From Cordilura impudica (Eukaryota; Arthropoda; Insecta; Diptera; Scathophagidae): 64,000 bases of DNA. Below the pieces are notes generated by a model. The model was not told the origin of the DNA and searched no databases. It worked only from the letters and a program-made list of their open reading frames with translations. The position numbers were made by a program, and so were the translations under genes. Each line of letters begins with the position of its first letter. The stretch's first letter is position 1. The DNA lies in NCBI GenBank assembly GCA_963682025.1, contig OY821519.1, positions 190,401,253-190,465,252 on the forward strand, written 5' to 3'. Shown here piece by piece: positions 1 to 13,300 of the stretch.

Positions 1-399
1 CACACGCAAACCCAATTTGACCGAGATCTATATGTTAATTTGGATCTTATGGCAATTTAAGTCGATTTCATAGGGGTCATTTGTATGGGGACTAGACCTG
101 AACATGGACCGAATTTCACCAATTTCAATAGCGTTCTTCCTATGGCCGATAAAACCTTATATACCAGATTTAAAATATATTCATATTTGCGACCTGTAGT
201 TTGATTACAAAGTTTACATGGACACACAGACGGACAGACGGACATCGCTAAATCGACTCAGAAAGTGATCGACTCAGAAAGTGATTCTGAGTCGATCGGT
301 ATAATAAAAGATGGGTCTAGGTCAAATATTTTTGTTAGTTACAAACAGCAGCACAAAGTCATTATACCCAAACCACATATGTAGTGGTATAGGGTATAA
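1..399 (+). repeat. DINE-1/Helentron-like dispersed repeat, copy A (cut by window edge)
   Basis: This is the 3' part of a repeat also seen at 6417-7132, 9396-10176, 11030-11553 and 38492-39571. Shared landmarks are the GTCGATTTCATAGGGGTCAT block, a GACGGACA-type microsatellite (about 228-245), GACTCAGAAAGTGATTCTGA and the end block GGTATAGGGTATAA. In this copy the GACTCAGAAAGTGAT block is duplicated (258-288). Confidence 0.75.
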
Positions 400-960
400 T
401 TATAGGTTTATTGTTAAATTGAGAAAAAAAAAATACTATTTTCTAAGTACCAACTACAACTGAACCAAGAATAATTTATTAATTAATTGATTCTTCGCTA
501 AACGTAAAGTTTTTAAGTTGGTCAACCTTATTTGTATTTGTCTCAATAGCATTTGCAACGAAATAATAACTGAAAAGATAAAATATTTAGTATTGGGACA
601 GCATTCATCAATACATTCGTATTGCATTTCTGATGGCCACAGGTGTACACAGAGAAAACAGATTCGTTCTGTTGTAGCAACGGAATTATTTTGTGATTTT
701 AGATAATATTAGGACTATTCTATAATTTGATTTGGAGATCAAGTCATCAATTACATGAATTATATTCACATTTTCAATCCGTAATGTTATGTTCTAAATT
801 TTCAAACCACAATAAATTTGGATATTATTAACAATGCTAACGATGTTTAAGTTGATCAAAACTTATTGTAGATTCCGGATCTGAATTTTAAAGAGAATTG
901 AAAAATTTTAAAATACAGGGATGGTTTAGAAATAATGGGTTTAATATTTCAATACTTAGA
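400..960. other. no recognised feature
   Basis: AT-rich intronic or intergenic sequence upstream of the first glypican exon in the window. I saw no convincing gene or repeat in it. Confidence 0.4.
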
Positions 961-1129
961 AATATTTATATATGACCCGGCAAACATCGTTCTGCCTAAA
1001 ATAATTATTTTGTTCCAGAATTTGTTTTGATATGATAATTGATATTTCAATTACGGTAGAAATTTTTTTTTAATTAGACTGTTATCAAATTCAGTATATC
1101 ATTTTAAATATTTTTTTTTTTTTTTTTGA

Positions 1130-1345
1130 TTTAATAAATTCAATTTTGTTTTACATAATGCAATGTTTGTCTGATCTTTATGAACATTAATACTTGGAGC
1201 AGGCTACATTTAATTAATCATGAGCGAAATATTAATTTTTCAAATTCACAAATTTTCTTCGACTGGCCTTGAGATTTGTTAATGGTCATTGCATACGCCA
1301 CACGAATCTCTTGCTGCCCTGAATTGTTGGATATTGCGAGTTCGT
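1130..1345 (-). pseudogene. Helitron/Pif1-type helicase remnant
   Basis: On the - strand, reading down from about 1335, one frame gives the block EIRVAYAMTINKSQGQS, the conserved C-terminal motif of Pif1-like helicases carried by Helitrons. Just downstream the frame decays with stops, though a FAHD-like trace of the usual FSHGQLYVA block can be seen near 1220. No Rep/HUH domain is visible nearby. It is a short, dead fragment. A host Pif1 pseudogene cannot be excluded, but the AMTINKSQGQ form is typical of Helitrons. Confidence 0.7.
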
Positions 1346-1461
1346 GTCGATTACTACGACCAAGTTTAGAACATTGTTGTTCAGGCATTTTTTACTGCAT
1401 AGTATCTATGCTAAAAAATATTACGCTGGTTATGTTATTTGTGTCGAATTGAAATATTATT

Positions 1462-1692
1462 GATGTGTAAACATCTATACGCGCAGGGGGGTAAATTTCT
1501 AATTCACAATACAATCACAAAAACAGCGTAATATGTGAGCGTAAGATCTTACGCGTAACATGTAAGCATTAAGACAATTCGGTGTGACATGATTGTTTGG
1601 TGAAAAAATTATGATATGTAATAACGTTTTTGTCTCTGTTTTCTGCATTTCATTTATTACCAGATGTTTACACATCTCCCCTGTGATCGGAC
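1462..1692 (-). mobile_element. MITE with GATGTGTAAACATCT ends, copy 1
   Basis: The two ends are GATGTGTAAACATCT (1462) and AGATGTTTACACATC (about 1662), which are inverted. The outer block GTGATCGGAC follows at the right. The same element lies inverted at 13449-13748, where it shares the blocks CACAATACAATCACAAAAAC and TACCCCCCT. There is no coding capacity. Confidence 0.7.
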
Positions 1693-2044
1693 CCACATGA
1701 TTTTTTTGTTACACTGAAATGCCACATGTTTGCAAACTTATTAATAGTCCTGTGAGATAACCAAAGCCACCTGTCGGAAGCTTTTGTGATTATACCAAAG
1801 TATATATTATTAATTTTAAATTTAATATTTTTGATATGAAAATTATATACATGGAAAATTACATTTTCGGAAATTACTACTACCCAGATCTATTATAAGC
1901 TGTGAGTTTAAGTTGAATCGATCCATAAATAAAAATTTTTGAAAAAGAGCGACCAAAGGGTCTACCACAAAGTTACAATTTGGAGCACCTTGAAGCGGTG
2001 CTGGTCAGACATACATACGCATCAACGTTTTTATTTGTTTATGA

Positions 2045-2645
2045 CTTTATTTGAGAGCTGCCATGTCCATTTACCCAATCCCGCCCATTTTCAGCACGGC
2101 TACTTACATTAAAAGCAGACGACGTCATCCGGTACTGATCTGATACCGCCCATTTTCATCAAGGTTACTTACACTAATAACCTGTGAAATCACACAATGT
2201 ATCGTTACACTGCTTTTTATATTACTCACATATAGGATATTGAAAAATCATCTGTATGGGACTTGACACTCCCACTTGTCCAATCCCGCTCATTTTCGCC
2301 TCATAATAATAATGGATTTCCTCACACAAACTTGCAAAGCTCTTCCTATCATAGTACTCGAGATATATAATATTGAATAAATAATTTGTACGCGGCTACT
2401 TACACTAATAAGGGATGACGTTACTCAAAGTATCAAAGATCTTGAATTGAAATATTTACTCTGTATGGGAGGTGCCACGTCTACTGATCCGCTACCGCCT
2501 CACTAATAACCAACGTATCGTTACTCCCTCTTTTATATTACTCAAGAAATTGAATGTTCGCTCGAGTCCTTTCACATTACAGAATATTGAAAATTCACTT
2601 TGTATGGGAGGTGACACGCCCACTCATCCGATCATATTGTGAATT
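2045..2645. repeat. degenerate tandem modules with GTATGGGAGGTGxCACG
   Basis: About four degenerate units of roughly 120-300 bp share blocks such as TGTATGGGAGGTG, CCACTxATCCGATC, CCGCCCATTTTC and GGCTACTTACACTAATAA. They directly follow the end of the composite repeat at 965-2045 and may be part of it. Confidence 0.55.
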
Positions 2646-2732
2646 TAAACCATTCTCGAAACAATAAATATCAGTCCAGCCGTATATGAGGAGTCCTGTG
2701 ACTGACACACGGGCAGAAGGAATATATCTATA

Positions 2733-2989
2733 TCTATAATATTAATAGGCAAGGCGATTTCTTGTGTCCGATGTAAGTTTCACAGTTTTACTGGATAGGT
2801 ATTTCATTTTAGCTGTTATCCAGATTTACAGATTTTCATCGTCTGGAATATTTTTTTGAAGTTATGATCGTTTATATTTGCTACTAACACAGTTTGTTCA
2901 GTTTATTTTCTTCATTTAAAATGAGTTGAATTGTGAAGCATACCTTTAGGGTCCTTATTAAATGAATTTCGAGCGCCTGAATCTGCTAG
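2733..2989 (+). mobile_element. non-autonomous Helitron, copy 1 (internally deleted)
   Basis: It starts TCTATAATATTAATAGG after an A and ends CTGCTAG before a T, as Helitrons do. The interior is shorter than in the 376-bp copy at 7601. The next copy starts at the very next base. Confidence 0.8.
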
Positions 2990-3300
2990 TCTATAATATT
3001 AATAGGCTAGGCGATTTGTTGTGACCGATGTTTTGTTCTACCGTTTTATCACGATTTTGACCAAACATATATTATTTGAAAGGTACTTCTTTTTAACTGT
3101 TTTCTAGATTTCAAGATTTTTAAATTTTGTCCTTTATTTCGAGTAAATTACATTTAAACTTGCTACTAACACATACATAAAATTATACATGCGATATGAG
3201 TGTGTTTATTAAATTTGTTAATGTGTTTGTTAATGAGTTTGTTATTTTCTCACAATAATAATAAACCAAAAAAGTGTTGGTTTGTGAATTGGCGGTGAGT
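2990..3300 (+). mobile_element. non-autonomous Helitron, copy 2, joined head to tail to copy 1
   Basis: The start TCTATAATATTAATAGG lies immediately after the CTAG end of copy 1. The internal blocks TTTGTTCTACCGTTTTATC and TTGCTACTAACACATACAT match the other copies. The 3' end is lost around 3300, where the similarity fades. Confidence 0.75.
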
Positions 3301-3387
3301 GACAAAGACAGTTAAATAAAAGCATGTTAAAATCCAAATTTTTTTTGGTATTTTTCTAAAAAAAACATTGCGATTATCGTTTACGAA

Positions 3388-3465
3388 ACACAGTCGAATA
3401 AACAGCCTTCGAATAAACAGCCCTCTTAAACAAACATCGAATAAACAGCCTTCGCTAATGAAGGT
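3388..3465. repeat. short repeats of CGAATAAACAGCC
   Basis: Three copies of CGAATAAACAGCC(TTCG) within 75 bp, with a partial variant between them. Confidence 0.6.
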
Positions 3466-3734
3466 ACATAAAATTTATTAAAATTTTGGCCGAGAAAATA
3501 AAACTTTCAGGATGCGACTGTACATATTATTATTTATTTTGTTGTATGAACTGGACAAATAAAATGGCATTTAAATAGCTGAAGCTGAAGTCTACCAATT
3601 AATAGATTATTGACTGTTATTAGTTGACTAAAATCCTTAAATCTTTATCTAAAAATACGATAATAGTATCATAAAATAATTTAAAATTAGGAATATGAAA
3701 CTTTTTTGTTTTGGCGATATTTTGGGATATTTCC

Positions 3735-3895
3735 TTTTTTATACCTTGCGTACCACTGTGCAGAGGGACGTAAAATGCATTTGCGACCCCATAAAATATA
3801 TATTCTTGACCGTTATAACAACTCGGGTCGATATAGCGATGTCCGTCTGTCTATTTAAATCACGTTAATTGTTTGTAATTATTTCGTGCAGGTTG
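3735..3895. repeat. dipteran dispersed repeat fragment
   Basis: The blocks ATATATTCTTGACCGTTAT, GTCGATATAGCGATGTCCGT and CTGTCTATTTAAATCACG match a theme common in fly interspersed repeats (a GTCCGTCTGTCT microsatellite after a TATAGC block). It differs from the other repeat families in this window. No coding capacity. Confidence 0.4.
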
Positions 3896-4190
3896 CTATT
3901 GAAAATGGGGTAAATATGAAATTAAAATATTTAGTGTGTTTGTTGTTGTAACAATTTAATATTAAGTTTATCATATTATTTACATACTTTTTAAAATATT
4001 TTGTTCACATTTGTTATAAATAGTGCAATAAGTCCTGATATTAAAAAAAAACGCAAAACCTAGGAGTGTAACTAATATTCGGCACAACCGAATTCAACAT
4101 TCTTATTTTTTTTTATGAGGTAAAAGGTATCTGCCGAGTCTCGTAAGATTCAATTATAAATATTAAATGATTTCCTGTTTTCATTTTTAG

Positions 4191-4347
4191 ATATCTACGT
4201 TGCGTTAGTGAGCATATGAAGGAACTTAAACCCTTTGGTGATGTACCCGATAAATTATCCGTCCAAATTAAGAGATCATTTGTGGCCACTCGTACATATG
4301 GACAAGCTTTAGCCACAGCCGCTGATATATCGAAGAGATTAGTGAAT
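4191..4347 (+). CDS. dlp: glypican coding exon (core domain)
   Basis: The exon follows an acceptor (tttttag) ending at 4190 and stops before a gtaagt donor at 4348. It encodes about 52 residues beginning YLRCVSEHMKELKPFGDVP and ending ISKRLVN. The single base at 4191 completes a codon from the previous exon, which is outside the window. The LKPFGDVP block and the following helix (RSFVATRTYGQALA) match the glypican core. The ATG at 4216 is internal and is not a start. Confidence 0.85.
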
Positions 4348-7300
4348 GTAAGTTTTCAAATGATATGTGTGTTTGACCAAAATTTCACACTTAATACAAT
4401 TAACAGGTACGTTTAAATGCCGATTGTACTTCGGCTTTAACAAAAATGCAACACTGCGGTTCTTGTAAGGGCTATACCGAAAAGCCTTGTACAAACTATT
4501 GCGTTAATGTTATCAAAGGATGTCTACACTTTTACAATGAATTAGATACGGAATGGGAAAATTATGCCATGGCCATGGACAAGGTGGCCGAACGTTTATT
4601 AGGCTCATTTAATATAGTGATGGTTGTCGAACCAATTAACATTAAAATTTCAGAAGCCATTATGAATTTCCAAGTAAGTGTTGTCAAATACATTTTAACA
4701 AATTATATATATAATCTTTATAACACATTGAGATTACATTAAGTAGGCTCTAACGCCTACTTAAGTTAATTAAATTTTTTTATTTCGTATTTTCTAAAAT
4801 GAAACAATAGCGCCTGCGTATTAACAGATATTTAAGAAAAATTTCTTTACAAATTTGTATAAGTTAAAGTCTACCCACTCATATAAAATTAAGTATAAAA
4901 TTTTCTATAGCATTTCCAAAATTGTTGAATTTTTATTAAATATATTTTTTTTTTAATTTATTATACAGCTTCCCGTCTAAGCTTATACGCATTTATATTT
5001 AAACTGTCAAAAATGCTTAAGCAAAAAATCGCGTTTTCTTTTCTTAAAAGTATACTCATTAATAATTCCAAGCAGGTTTTTTATGTTTCTTATTTTTATT
5101 TGATTATTATTGTTTTTTCTCTGTTTTTTGTGTGTTTATTTAAATACAAAGCTAAAAGATATTGTTTGCCAAATTTATTATTATGATTTCTTCTATAGTG
5201 TGCCGAATTAAAAAAAAAATCGATTAGATTCTTATAAAAGCAACAAAAACAAGTTGTTATAATTTTATGTTAAAAAAAATACATCGATAAACGTTTGATT
5301 TTGTTGCGGTTGTTTAAATATTCAATGATTGAAAATCAATTAAAATCAGTCAAAATTTGTTTAATTAATTAATAGATTTTTTTATAATAGTTGTTGTTAA
5401 GGTTTTTTTTTTCAATATATTGTTTATTTAGTTTATGTATGGTATTTTTTTTTAATTTTTGTTTACCTTAAGTTTTAGTAAAATTTTAATACGCCTATAC
5501 GAACATTTTAGAGGATTTTTTGCTCTACAATGAATACTCTTGATGTGCAACATGTGTTTTGTTTAATTTTTTTTTTCTCAGTCATAAAATACACTAATGT
5601 ATATTAATCTTTCTCAGTTGTTTTTTGTATTGTTAGTTATTGTTATAAATCCCGTGGAGCTATTTTTACTTCCAATTTGTAAATTGATTTATTGATTGGA
5701 ACATACGCATTACAGTGGGACAAAATGACAAATTGTTAATATTGATGACTTATAAATCAGTGGTTTTCTGGAAGAAAATTTTTCAGGAAAACCAAAACTG
5801 CAACGTTGTTTTTGGTCGAAAATTGGTCCTAACTATAAATTTTTTTACGCCCATAAAAGAGTTTTAAAAATTATTCAATTTGGCATCAGTAACTCAAAAT
5901 TGTGAAAAGTTGGCATACATATTTCTTAAAAACCGCAGATATTTGTAATGCGTTATTCTCAAAAAATTACATAAATTCAACATGGAATAATTATAATAAT
6001 AATAGCTAAAGAATAGAAAAGAGTAAATGCAAAATGAAGCCTTTTCGAATCAATTTCCGAGCTATACATAAGGCTCATTATTCGAGAGAATATTTTTAAA
6101 TTACCACCATCCACACGTAAATTGGTGTATATGTATACATTTGGTCGTTTCACCGAAAACGCTTTTTTTTAGTTTCGCAACTCTTAAAGCAGATGATTCC
6201 TATGCCCAATAGTTTTTTCTAAAAAATTTTGAAGGTTGGCACGGGGCCGCTGATTTCATTTAACAAAAGAAGGTCATGAAACATAATTTGTTTTGCTCTC
6301 GTGCTTTCTTTTCACAAAAACAGGGAATTTACTTCCGACGAGTATTAACCTACTACAGAAAATTATCTGTGGTAAAAATGATTAGTTAAAGGCGACCTTA
6401 AAATTAAAAAAAAAAACAAGTAAAAAAATTATAGTCGGTCTAGACCGACTATACCATGCGTATAGAAACCCTATCTCTTACGACACATTTGAGTGGCATT
6501 ATTAGTTTTTTGCCTTCGGATATGAAAAAGTTCATATCGGATGATATATTTATGTGGGGACTAGGTCATAAAAGGGATCGATCGAGACCATATTTGGTAA
6601 AGTCACTTATATTTTGCAAAAACATACAAACCAAATTTGAGAAAAATCTGTGCAATATTTTTATTATTGATATAATTAAGTGAAGATCGGGAAGCAGCTA
6701 TATGGGAGCTATGACTAAGAATTTCCTACTAATAAATGGATGTAATGAACATACACAAACCTAATTTGACCGAAATCTATAAGATAATTTGGATTTTATG
6801 ACAATTTAAGTAGATTTCATAGGGGTCATTTGTATGGGGACTAGGTCTGAACATGCAGCGATTTTCACCAATTTCAATAGCGTTTATGCTATGGCCGATA
6901 GAAGCTTATGTACCAAATTTCATTAAAATATATTCATATTTGCGACCTGTAGTTTTAATAAAAAGTTTACATGGACACACAGACGGACGGACATCGCTAA
7001 ATCGACTCAGAAAGTGATTCTGAGTCGATCGGTATAATAAAAGATGGTTCTATGTCAAATATTTTTTGTAGTTACAAACATCAGCACAAAGTCATTATAC
7101 CCAGACCACATAGTAGTATAGAGTATAATAAGTATTCCTTGATCAAACTTCAATAACTCGATAAATATGCAATATATGTACGTAAATAGGCCCTCAATTG
7201 GAACTGTGCTTATGGTTCTTGGGCATACATTCTTTTAAAATCCTCCGAAATAGCAATGTCTGTTGACGTTCTTTTTGGATTAACTTTAAATCTTTTCAGA

Positions 7301-10300
7301 ATTGCAGCCGATTGTCTCTATGCTAAAATACGGGGACGCCAGGTTCGAACTTTACTTGTAGAAATTTGTTCAGTTTTTAAATCGATTTATAATACTTCGT
7401 ATTGCATTAGCTGTGCTATTCCCGAGAACTATTTACCTCAGAAGTACATATGCAATGTGGTTTTTCCCATGGAGATTGTAGTTTCTTTGTGAATAGGAGA
7501 CATTCTAAAAAAGCAAACTGAAATGTTTTCAATGATCTGTATGCTGAAATACCTTGAAATAGATTTTAAAACAATTGCTCCAAAGATTTAAAAATAATAA
7601 TCTATAATATTAATAGGCTAGGCGATTTCTTGTGACCGATGTTTTGTTCTACCGATTTATCCTGATTTTGACCAAACGTATATTATTTGAAAGGTATTTC
7701 TTTTTAGCCGTTTTAAATATTTACAGATTTTTAAATTTTTCCTTTATTTTGAGTAAATTGCATTTAAAGTTGCTACTAACACATACATAAAATTTTACAA
7801 TGCTATGTGTGTGTTTATTTAATTTGTTATTGTGTTTGTAATAAAAATGAGTTTGTTTTTTGTGTTGATTTATGAATTGGCTATAATTGATTAGCATACC
7901 TTTAGGGTATTTATTTAATAAAAAATTAAAATTTCCTAGAATTTGCAATCGAATTTCGAGGGCTGGAAACTGCTAGTATTTAATAATAGGTTTAATACGT
8001 ACTGACAAAACCAATTTATATTTTTATTTATAAATTTTTGTACAAGAGCCAAGACTTTTCTTTGGCAGTGTATTATGGAATGTAAAAACAATTCAAATTA
8101 TGGAAGGTACGACGAAAGAAAACGGGGCGCTACTACGTATTGATATAAGTTCGGAACAAAAGAATAAAAGACAGTTTTTGATCAGCAAAATACACCACAA
8201 TACACTTTGTCTAACGATTCTCAAATGTTTCTCCTTTCTCAAGTTCCTCAAAATTGGAATTTGTTTCATAAATGATTCTATCGTTGGAGCTAAATATCTT
8301 TTCTTCGAGCCATTTCTTTTGGTTGGGAAATATAAATTATTCACTTTGGGCTAAATCCGTGTCCACCCGTACATTGTATTGGAATAATATTCACCGTTTA
8401 TTGTTTTTCTCTTTTGAAGGTAATGAATTTTGATTTTCCTACATCCCAAGAAAACTGTCGCATTGACATGTTTTGTCATTTTCGCGTGTAATGTGCTAAA
8501 CAGGCCGTCCAGAACGTGTGGCGTCACTAGTGCTTATGCAGCTGCAACTAAACCCAATAAACTATTTGTTTTTAGTTTCCATAGTACTTATCAAACTGCT
8601 AACAGCTTGTAGGTAACGGAGAATTGTTGATTTTTACTAAACTGTGAGGGAAGCTCAAAAAGTCAACTTATTGATTCGCAATTGAAAAAGTTTTAAATAA
8701 ACCGAAGGATCTCAATACGGCTCACAATATTTAAAGACATTTAATAATTGTTGCAGGTGAAATTTCTATATACATCAACATCCTTAGACAAAAATATTTG
8801 AAGACATGCATTTATTTAATTAATTTTATTTTTTATTTTTACAATTTGCTGTTTATCAATGCGAAAAAACAGTGCTTTTGTTTACTCATTTATATATGTA
8901 GCAAACAAGTAAGAAAATTACAGTCGGTCCAGAGCGGCGATACCCTCAACAATGAATTTCGAGAATAGGTCTAAGATGCAACCTTAGATCTTAATTGGAG
9001 ACACCCTTACAATGTTTCGCTAACAGTTTGTTGTATCAATTAAATAGCTTTAAGTACAGTTAATTTCAAATGCAAATTAAGTTTTTCCAGGAGAAATATT
9101 TATTTTAACTCTTTCAATAATTATTCATTTATTCATTTCAATTATTTAAAATTAAACTACATGAAAAGTTTTCTTTAACTTTATATTCCGTTTTGTAGTT
9201 TTTTTCAATTTTAGAAAATATTCTTGTACATTACTTTCCTTAAAAAGTGTTTTTCAATACAATTTTATTTCAATTCAAACTGTGTATATTAGTTTGAATG
9301 ATGAGGTTTGCAACATGTTGCTACAACAGATGTACTCTATACAAACATTTTCGTTCTCTGGCAAAACTTTTTTTTGATCATTTATATATTTATACCCTAT
9401 ACCACTATGTGGTTTGGGTATAATGACTTTGTGCTGCTGTTTGTAACAACCAAAAATATTTGACCTAGACCCATCTTTAATTATACCGATCGAAACAGAA
9501 TCACTTTCTGAGTTGATTTAACAATGTCCGTCCGTCCGTCCGTCCGTCCGTCTGTGTATCCATGTAAACCTTGTAATCAAACTGCAGGTCGCAAATATGA
9601 ATATATTTTGATGAGATTTGGTATATAAGCTTTTATCAGCCATGGGATGAACGCTATTGAAATTGGTGAGAATCGGTCCATGTTCAGACCTAGCCCCAAT
9701 ACAAATTACCCATATGAAATCGACATAAATTGCCATAAGATCCAAATTGTCATATAGATCTTACTCAAATTGGGTTTGTATGCGTTCATTACATCCATTA
9801 ATGAGTAGTCCAAAAATGATCCCTATGACCCCATATAGAGCTGCTTCCCGATCTTCACTTAAATCTATTAAAAAATTAAAATATTGCACTGATTCTTCTC
9901 AAATTTTGTTTGTATATATTTTTGCAAAATACAAGAGACTTTACCAAACATGATCAGGATCGGTCCATTTTTGGACCTAGTCCCTATATGGATATAGCAT
10001 CCGATATCAACTTTTTCATATCTGCAGCCAAAAAAAATTAATAAATATCCCACTCAAATTTGGTTTTTGCTTATTTTCTATGTCCAGTTAGTTGGGCCTA
10101 AGAGATAGGGTTTCTAAACGCATGGTATAGGGTATCGTATAGTCGGTCTAGACCGACTATAATTTTCTTACTTGTTTTTTTCTTTATCTTGATGTATGTA
10201 TGTTTGCTTAGTTTGTCAGCTGTAACTCAAGAATCACTCATGATTTCTCATTTCATTCTTTAGCAAAATTGTAGCTAAGTTCTAAGAACTCTAAACCCTT

Positions 10301-13300
10301 TGGAAATGAAACTATACTGGCCTAGTTCTTTCGCCTTGACTTTGAATTTCTCCCCCCGCAGAATGGCTGTTGCGTTTTGTTATATATCAGTCAACAAATA
10401 ATAATACTAACCTGTCATGCAGAATATAGATAATTTTTTTTAAACAAATATGCCAATTTTTCTGATTTGAAGTTAAAATTTTGTCAGTAAATAGAAACGC
10501 TTTGTTAATATTTTACCGCTTTGTGAGTTGTTTTTTGTTGTTTTAAAATAAATTAACAAGTAATAGTCCGGTTTTTTAATAATTATTCATAGGTTTTATT
10601 TTATGTATGTTAAAAACATAAAACTGTAAATTTTATTGGCATTGGCAAATTTTATTGGCATTGTTATCTATAATATTAATAGGCTAGGCGATTTCTTGTT
10701 ACCGATGTTTTGTTCTACCGTTTTATCCAGATTATGACCAAACGTATATTATTTGAAAGGTATTTCTTTTTAGCGGTTTTGTAGATTTACAGATTAAATT
10801 GCATTTAAAGTTGCTACTAACACATACATAAAATTATACAATGCTATGTGAGTGTTTATTAAATTTGTTAATGTGTTTGTAATAAAGATGAGTTTGTTTT
10901 TTGTGTTGATTTGTGAATTGACTATAATTGATTAGCATACCTTTAGGGTCTTTATTTAATGAAAAAAAAATTTCCTAGAATTTGCACTCGAATTTCGAGG
11001 GCTGAAATCTGCTAGTTATTATTAATATCTGGCATGCAGATATGAAAAATTTCATTGGATACTATTTTTAAATGGGATATAGGTCAAAGAATGGACCGGT
11101 CATGATCGTATTTAATTAAGTCACTTATTTTCCTCAAACACTTATATAAACCAAATTTTAGAAAAATCTATGCAATATTTTTGATTTTTATAGATTTAAT
11201 TGAAGATCGGGAAGCTTCTTTATATGAAGATTATGACTCAAAGTGTTCGTACAGGGTTTATTTTTAAATTTCTTATTAATGGGTGTAAAAAACACACATA
11301 AAACAAAAATTACCGATGTTTATAATGATAATCTGGATCTTACGCATTTTAAGTCGATCTCATAGGGGTTATTTATGTTTGCGACCTGCAGTTTGAAAGG
11401 TTTACATGGACACAGACAGATAGAGAGATTGAGTAACCGGGGCATCGCTAAATAGATTCGGAAAGGGATTCTGAATTGATTAGGCCAAATATTTTTGGTA
11501 GTTAAGAACATCATCACAAATACATTATACCCTGACCACAGAGTGGTATAGTGCAGAAATATGGGTTGGGATGTATTTTTTTAATGTATAAAAATGGTAT
11601 TGTATTTCCCAGTCATGACTGAGATTCGATATATTAAATTCCAGTTTTGCCCACTGTAAGCACCTACATTTATTTATATATATTTTTTGTCTTTGTTTGT
11701 TTTTTGGGTAAGCATATCATATCGCAAACTGACTATTTTTATATCACATCTCGTTGAATTTAACCAACTATGAGTATGTGTGTGGTTTAAATTTGTTATA
11801 TACCTTTAGGGTTTAAGTAGCAACATCTTTTTCCATTAAATTATCGTAGACACACAGAAAGTTATATGATGTTGATTTCAAATGTTCTTTTATAGGTTAT
11901 CGCGGAGAACAGTGTAATTTATCTTATTTCCTGTAACTGATACTAACAAACGAATATCGTAACAATATCAACAACAATGTCTACCACTTCGATCGACACA
12001 TACGAGTACATAAGATTAGAGGCTTCAAGTTATGAATGAATGAATGGTTAGAGGTGAACAGTTGTAGTTACAGTAGTTTTATAATTTATTTATTGATACT
12101 TATCAATATTTTTGCGGTTGTCTATAACGTCTTATCTAACGATTGGATATCAAGCATTGTTTAAGACGTACACGTATGAGTTGTGAAAAGAAAAAAATGT
12201 GTTAGAAATAAAAACAAAAATTGCTGAAAATGTGGTTGTTAAACAGTTCCTCACAAATATTATGAAACCATTTCCTTTTTAGTTAAAACTATTTTCAACT
12301 ATTTCCAGACAACTGGAAAGTTCAAAGGTTTTAGGCGCGCTAAATACGAATCTGACCACAAAATTTCACAGTTGTCATATTTGGCACTATACTTCGAATA
12401 CATTTTTTTACACAAAACTGTCAAAAGATTTCTTTGACTTTAGCAAATCATTCGTTGAAATTAGCTTAGTGGCGTTTTTTTTTTTCAATATTTCCAAATA
12501 ATAATAATATTTGTTTCTGCGACCAGAATAAACTTTTCTAAAGTTCTTAAGTACGCTGAATACGAATCTCTTATCAATATTACACTATCGCATGAGTTTT
12601 TCAAGAAAACCTATTCTTGCAAAAAATTTATCTTTAGGACAATGCGAAACAGAAATCTAAGGCAAGGTTCGGATTCAGAGCCTTTATGATTTGGTCTCAG
12701 TCTTGAGTTTTATCGATTTTTTGTTATTTTAAAACATTGAAACGAATAAGTCATATTTAGTAATTTTAAAGGACGGTTTAGCCGAGAAGAAATAATATAT
12801 CTGAAAATTATCAAAAAGAGTTTTGAAGCTGAATAGTACTACATTCGGGTTTTAGATCCAAATATAGGAAACAATTTTCTTATATTTTCTTATTTGGGTT
12901 CGAATTTCGAAAAATGTGTGATGGACTAATTCGAGTTTGGATTTGGGTTAGGCGTGCCGAAGACCTTTAGAAAAGTATACCCTAATCCCAGCCTGTAAAA
13001 AATGTCGGACCGTGTTAAATGAATTTCCAGATTCGAGACATATTCAAATTAACTAAATTTGTTAATTTTCTAGACAGCGGAACAATGGAATCATTTTCAT
13101 TTTGGATATTACACCTAGTACAAAGCGTCTAATTGTAAATCTTAATAGTGGCAATGCACAAATTTGAGAAATTTTGACATATATAAAAAATATATGTAGA
13201 TTTGGCAAACGGAATTGGTTGCGAACACTACACCTAGAACATTATATGGTAACAAAAATCAGATTTTATAATAGCTAGCACCAACTGAACTTCAATTGGA

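Larger units (their letters stand above)
965..2045. repeat. composite dispersed repeat with ACCCGGCAAAC start and ACGCATCAACGTTTTT end
   Basis: The left end (TATGACCCGGCAAACATCG at about 972) and the right end (ACATACATACGCATCAACGT at about 2011) resemble the two ends of the sequence at 33498-34070 (CTGAGTCCGGTCCGCGTTGC and CATACGCACCAACGTTTTTA). Inside this copy sit a Helitron helicase remnant (1130-1345) and a MITE (1462-1692), so it is nested. The family is not named. Confidence 0.45.

Noticed and set aside
7256..7492. 78-codon frame between two repeats
   Set aside because: Hydrophobic, Cys-containing and unlike anything I recognise; intronic and probably chance.
8100..8354. 84-codon + strand frame
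   Set aside because: It is antisense to the mariner C-terminal remnant on the - strand, which has the recognisable motifs.
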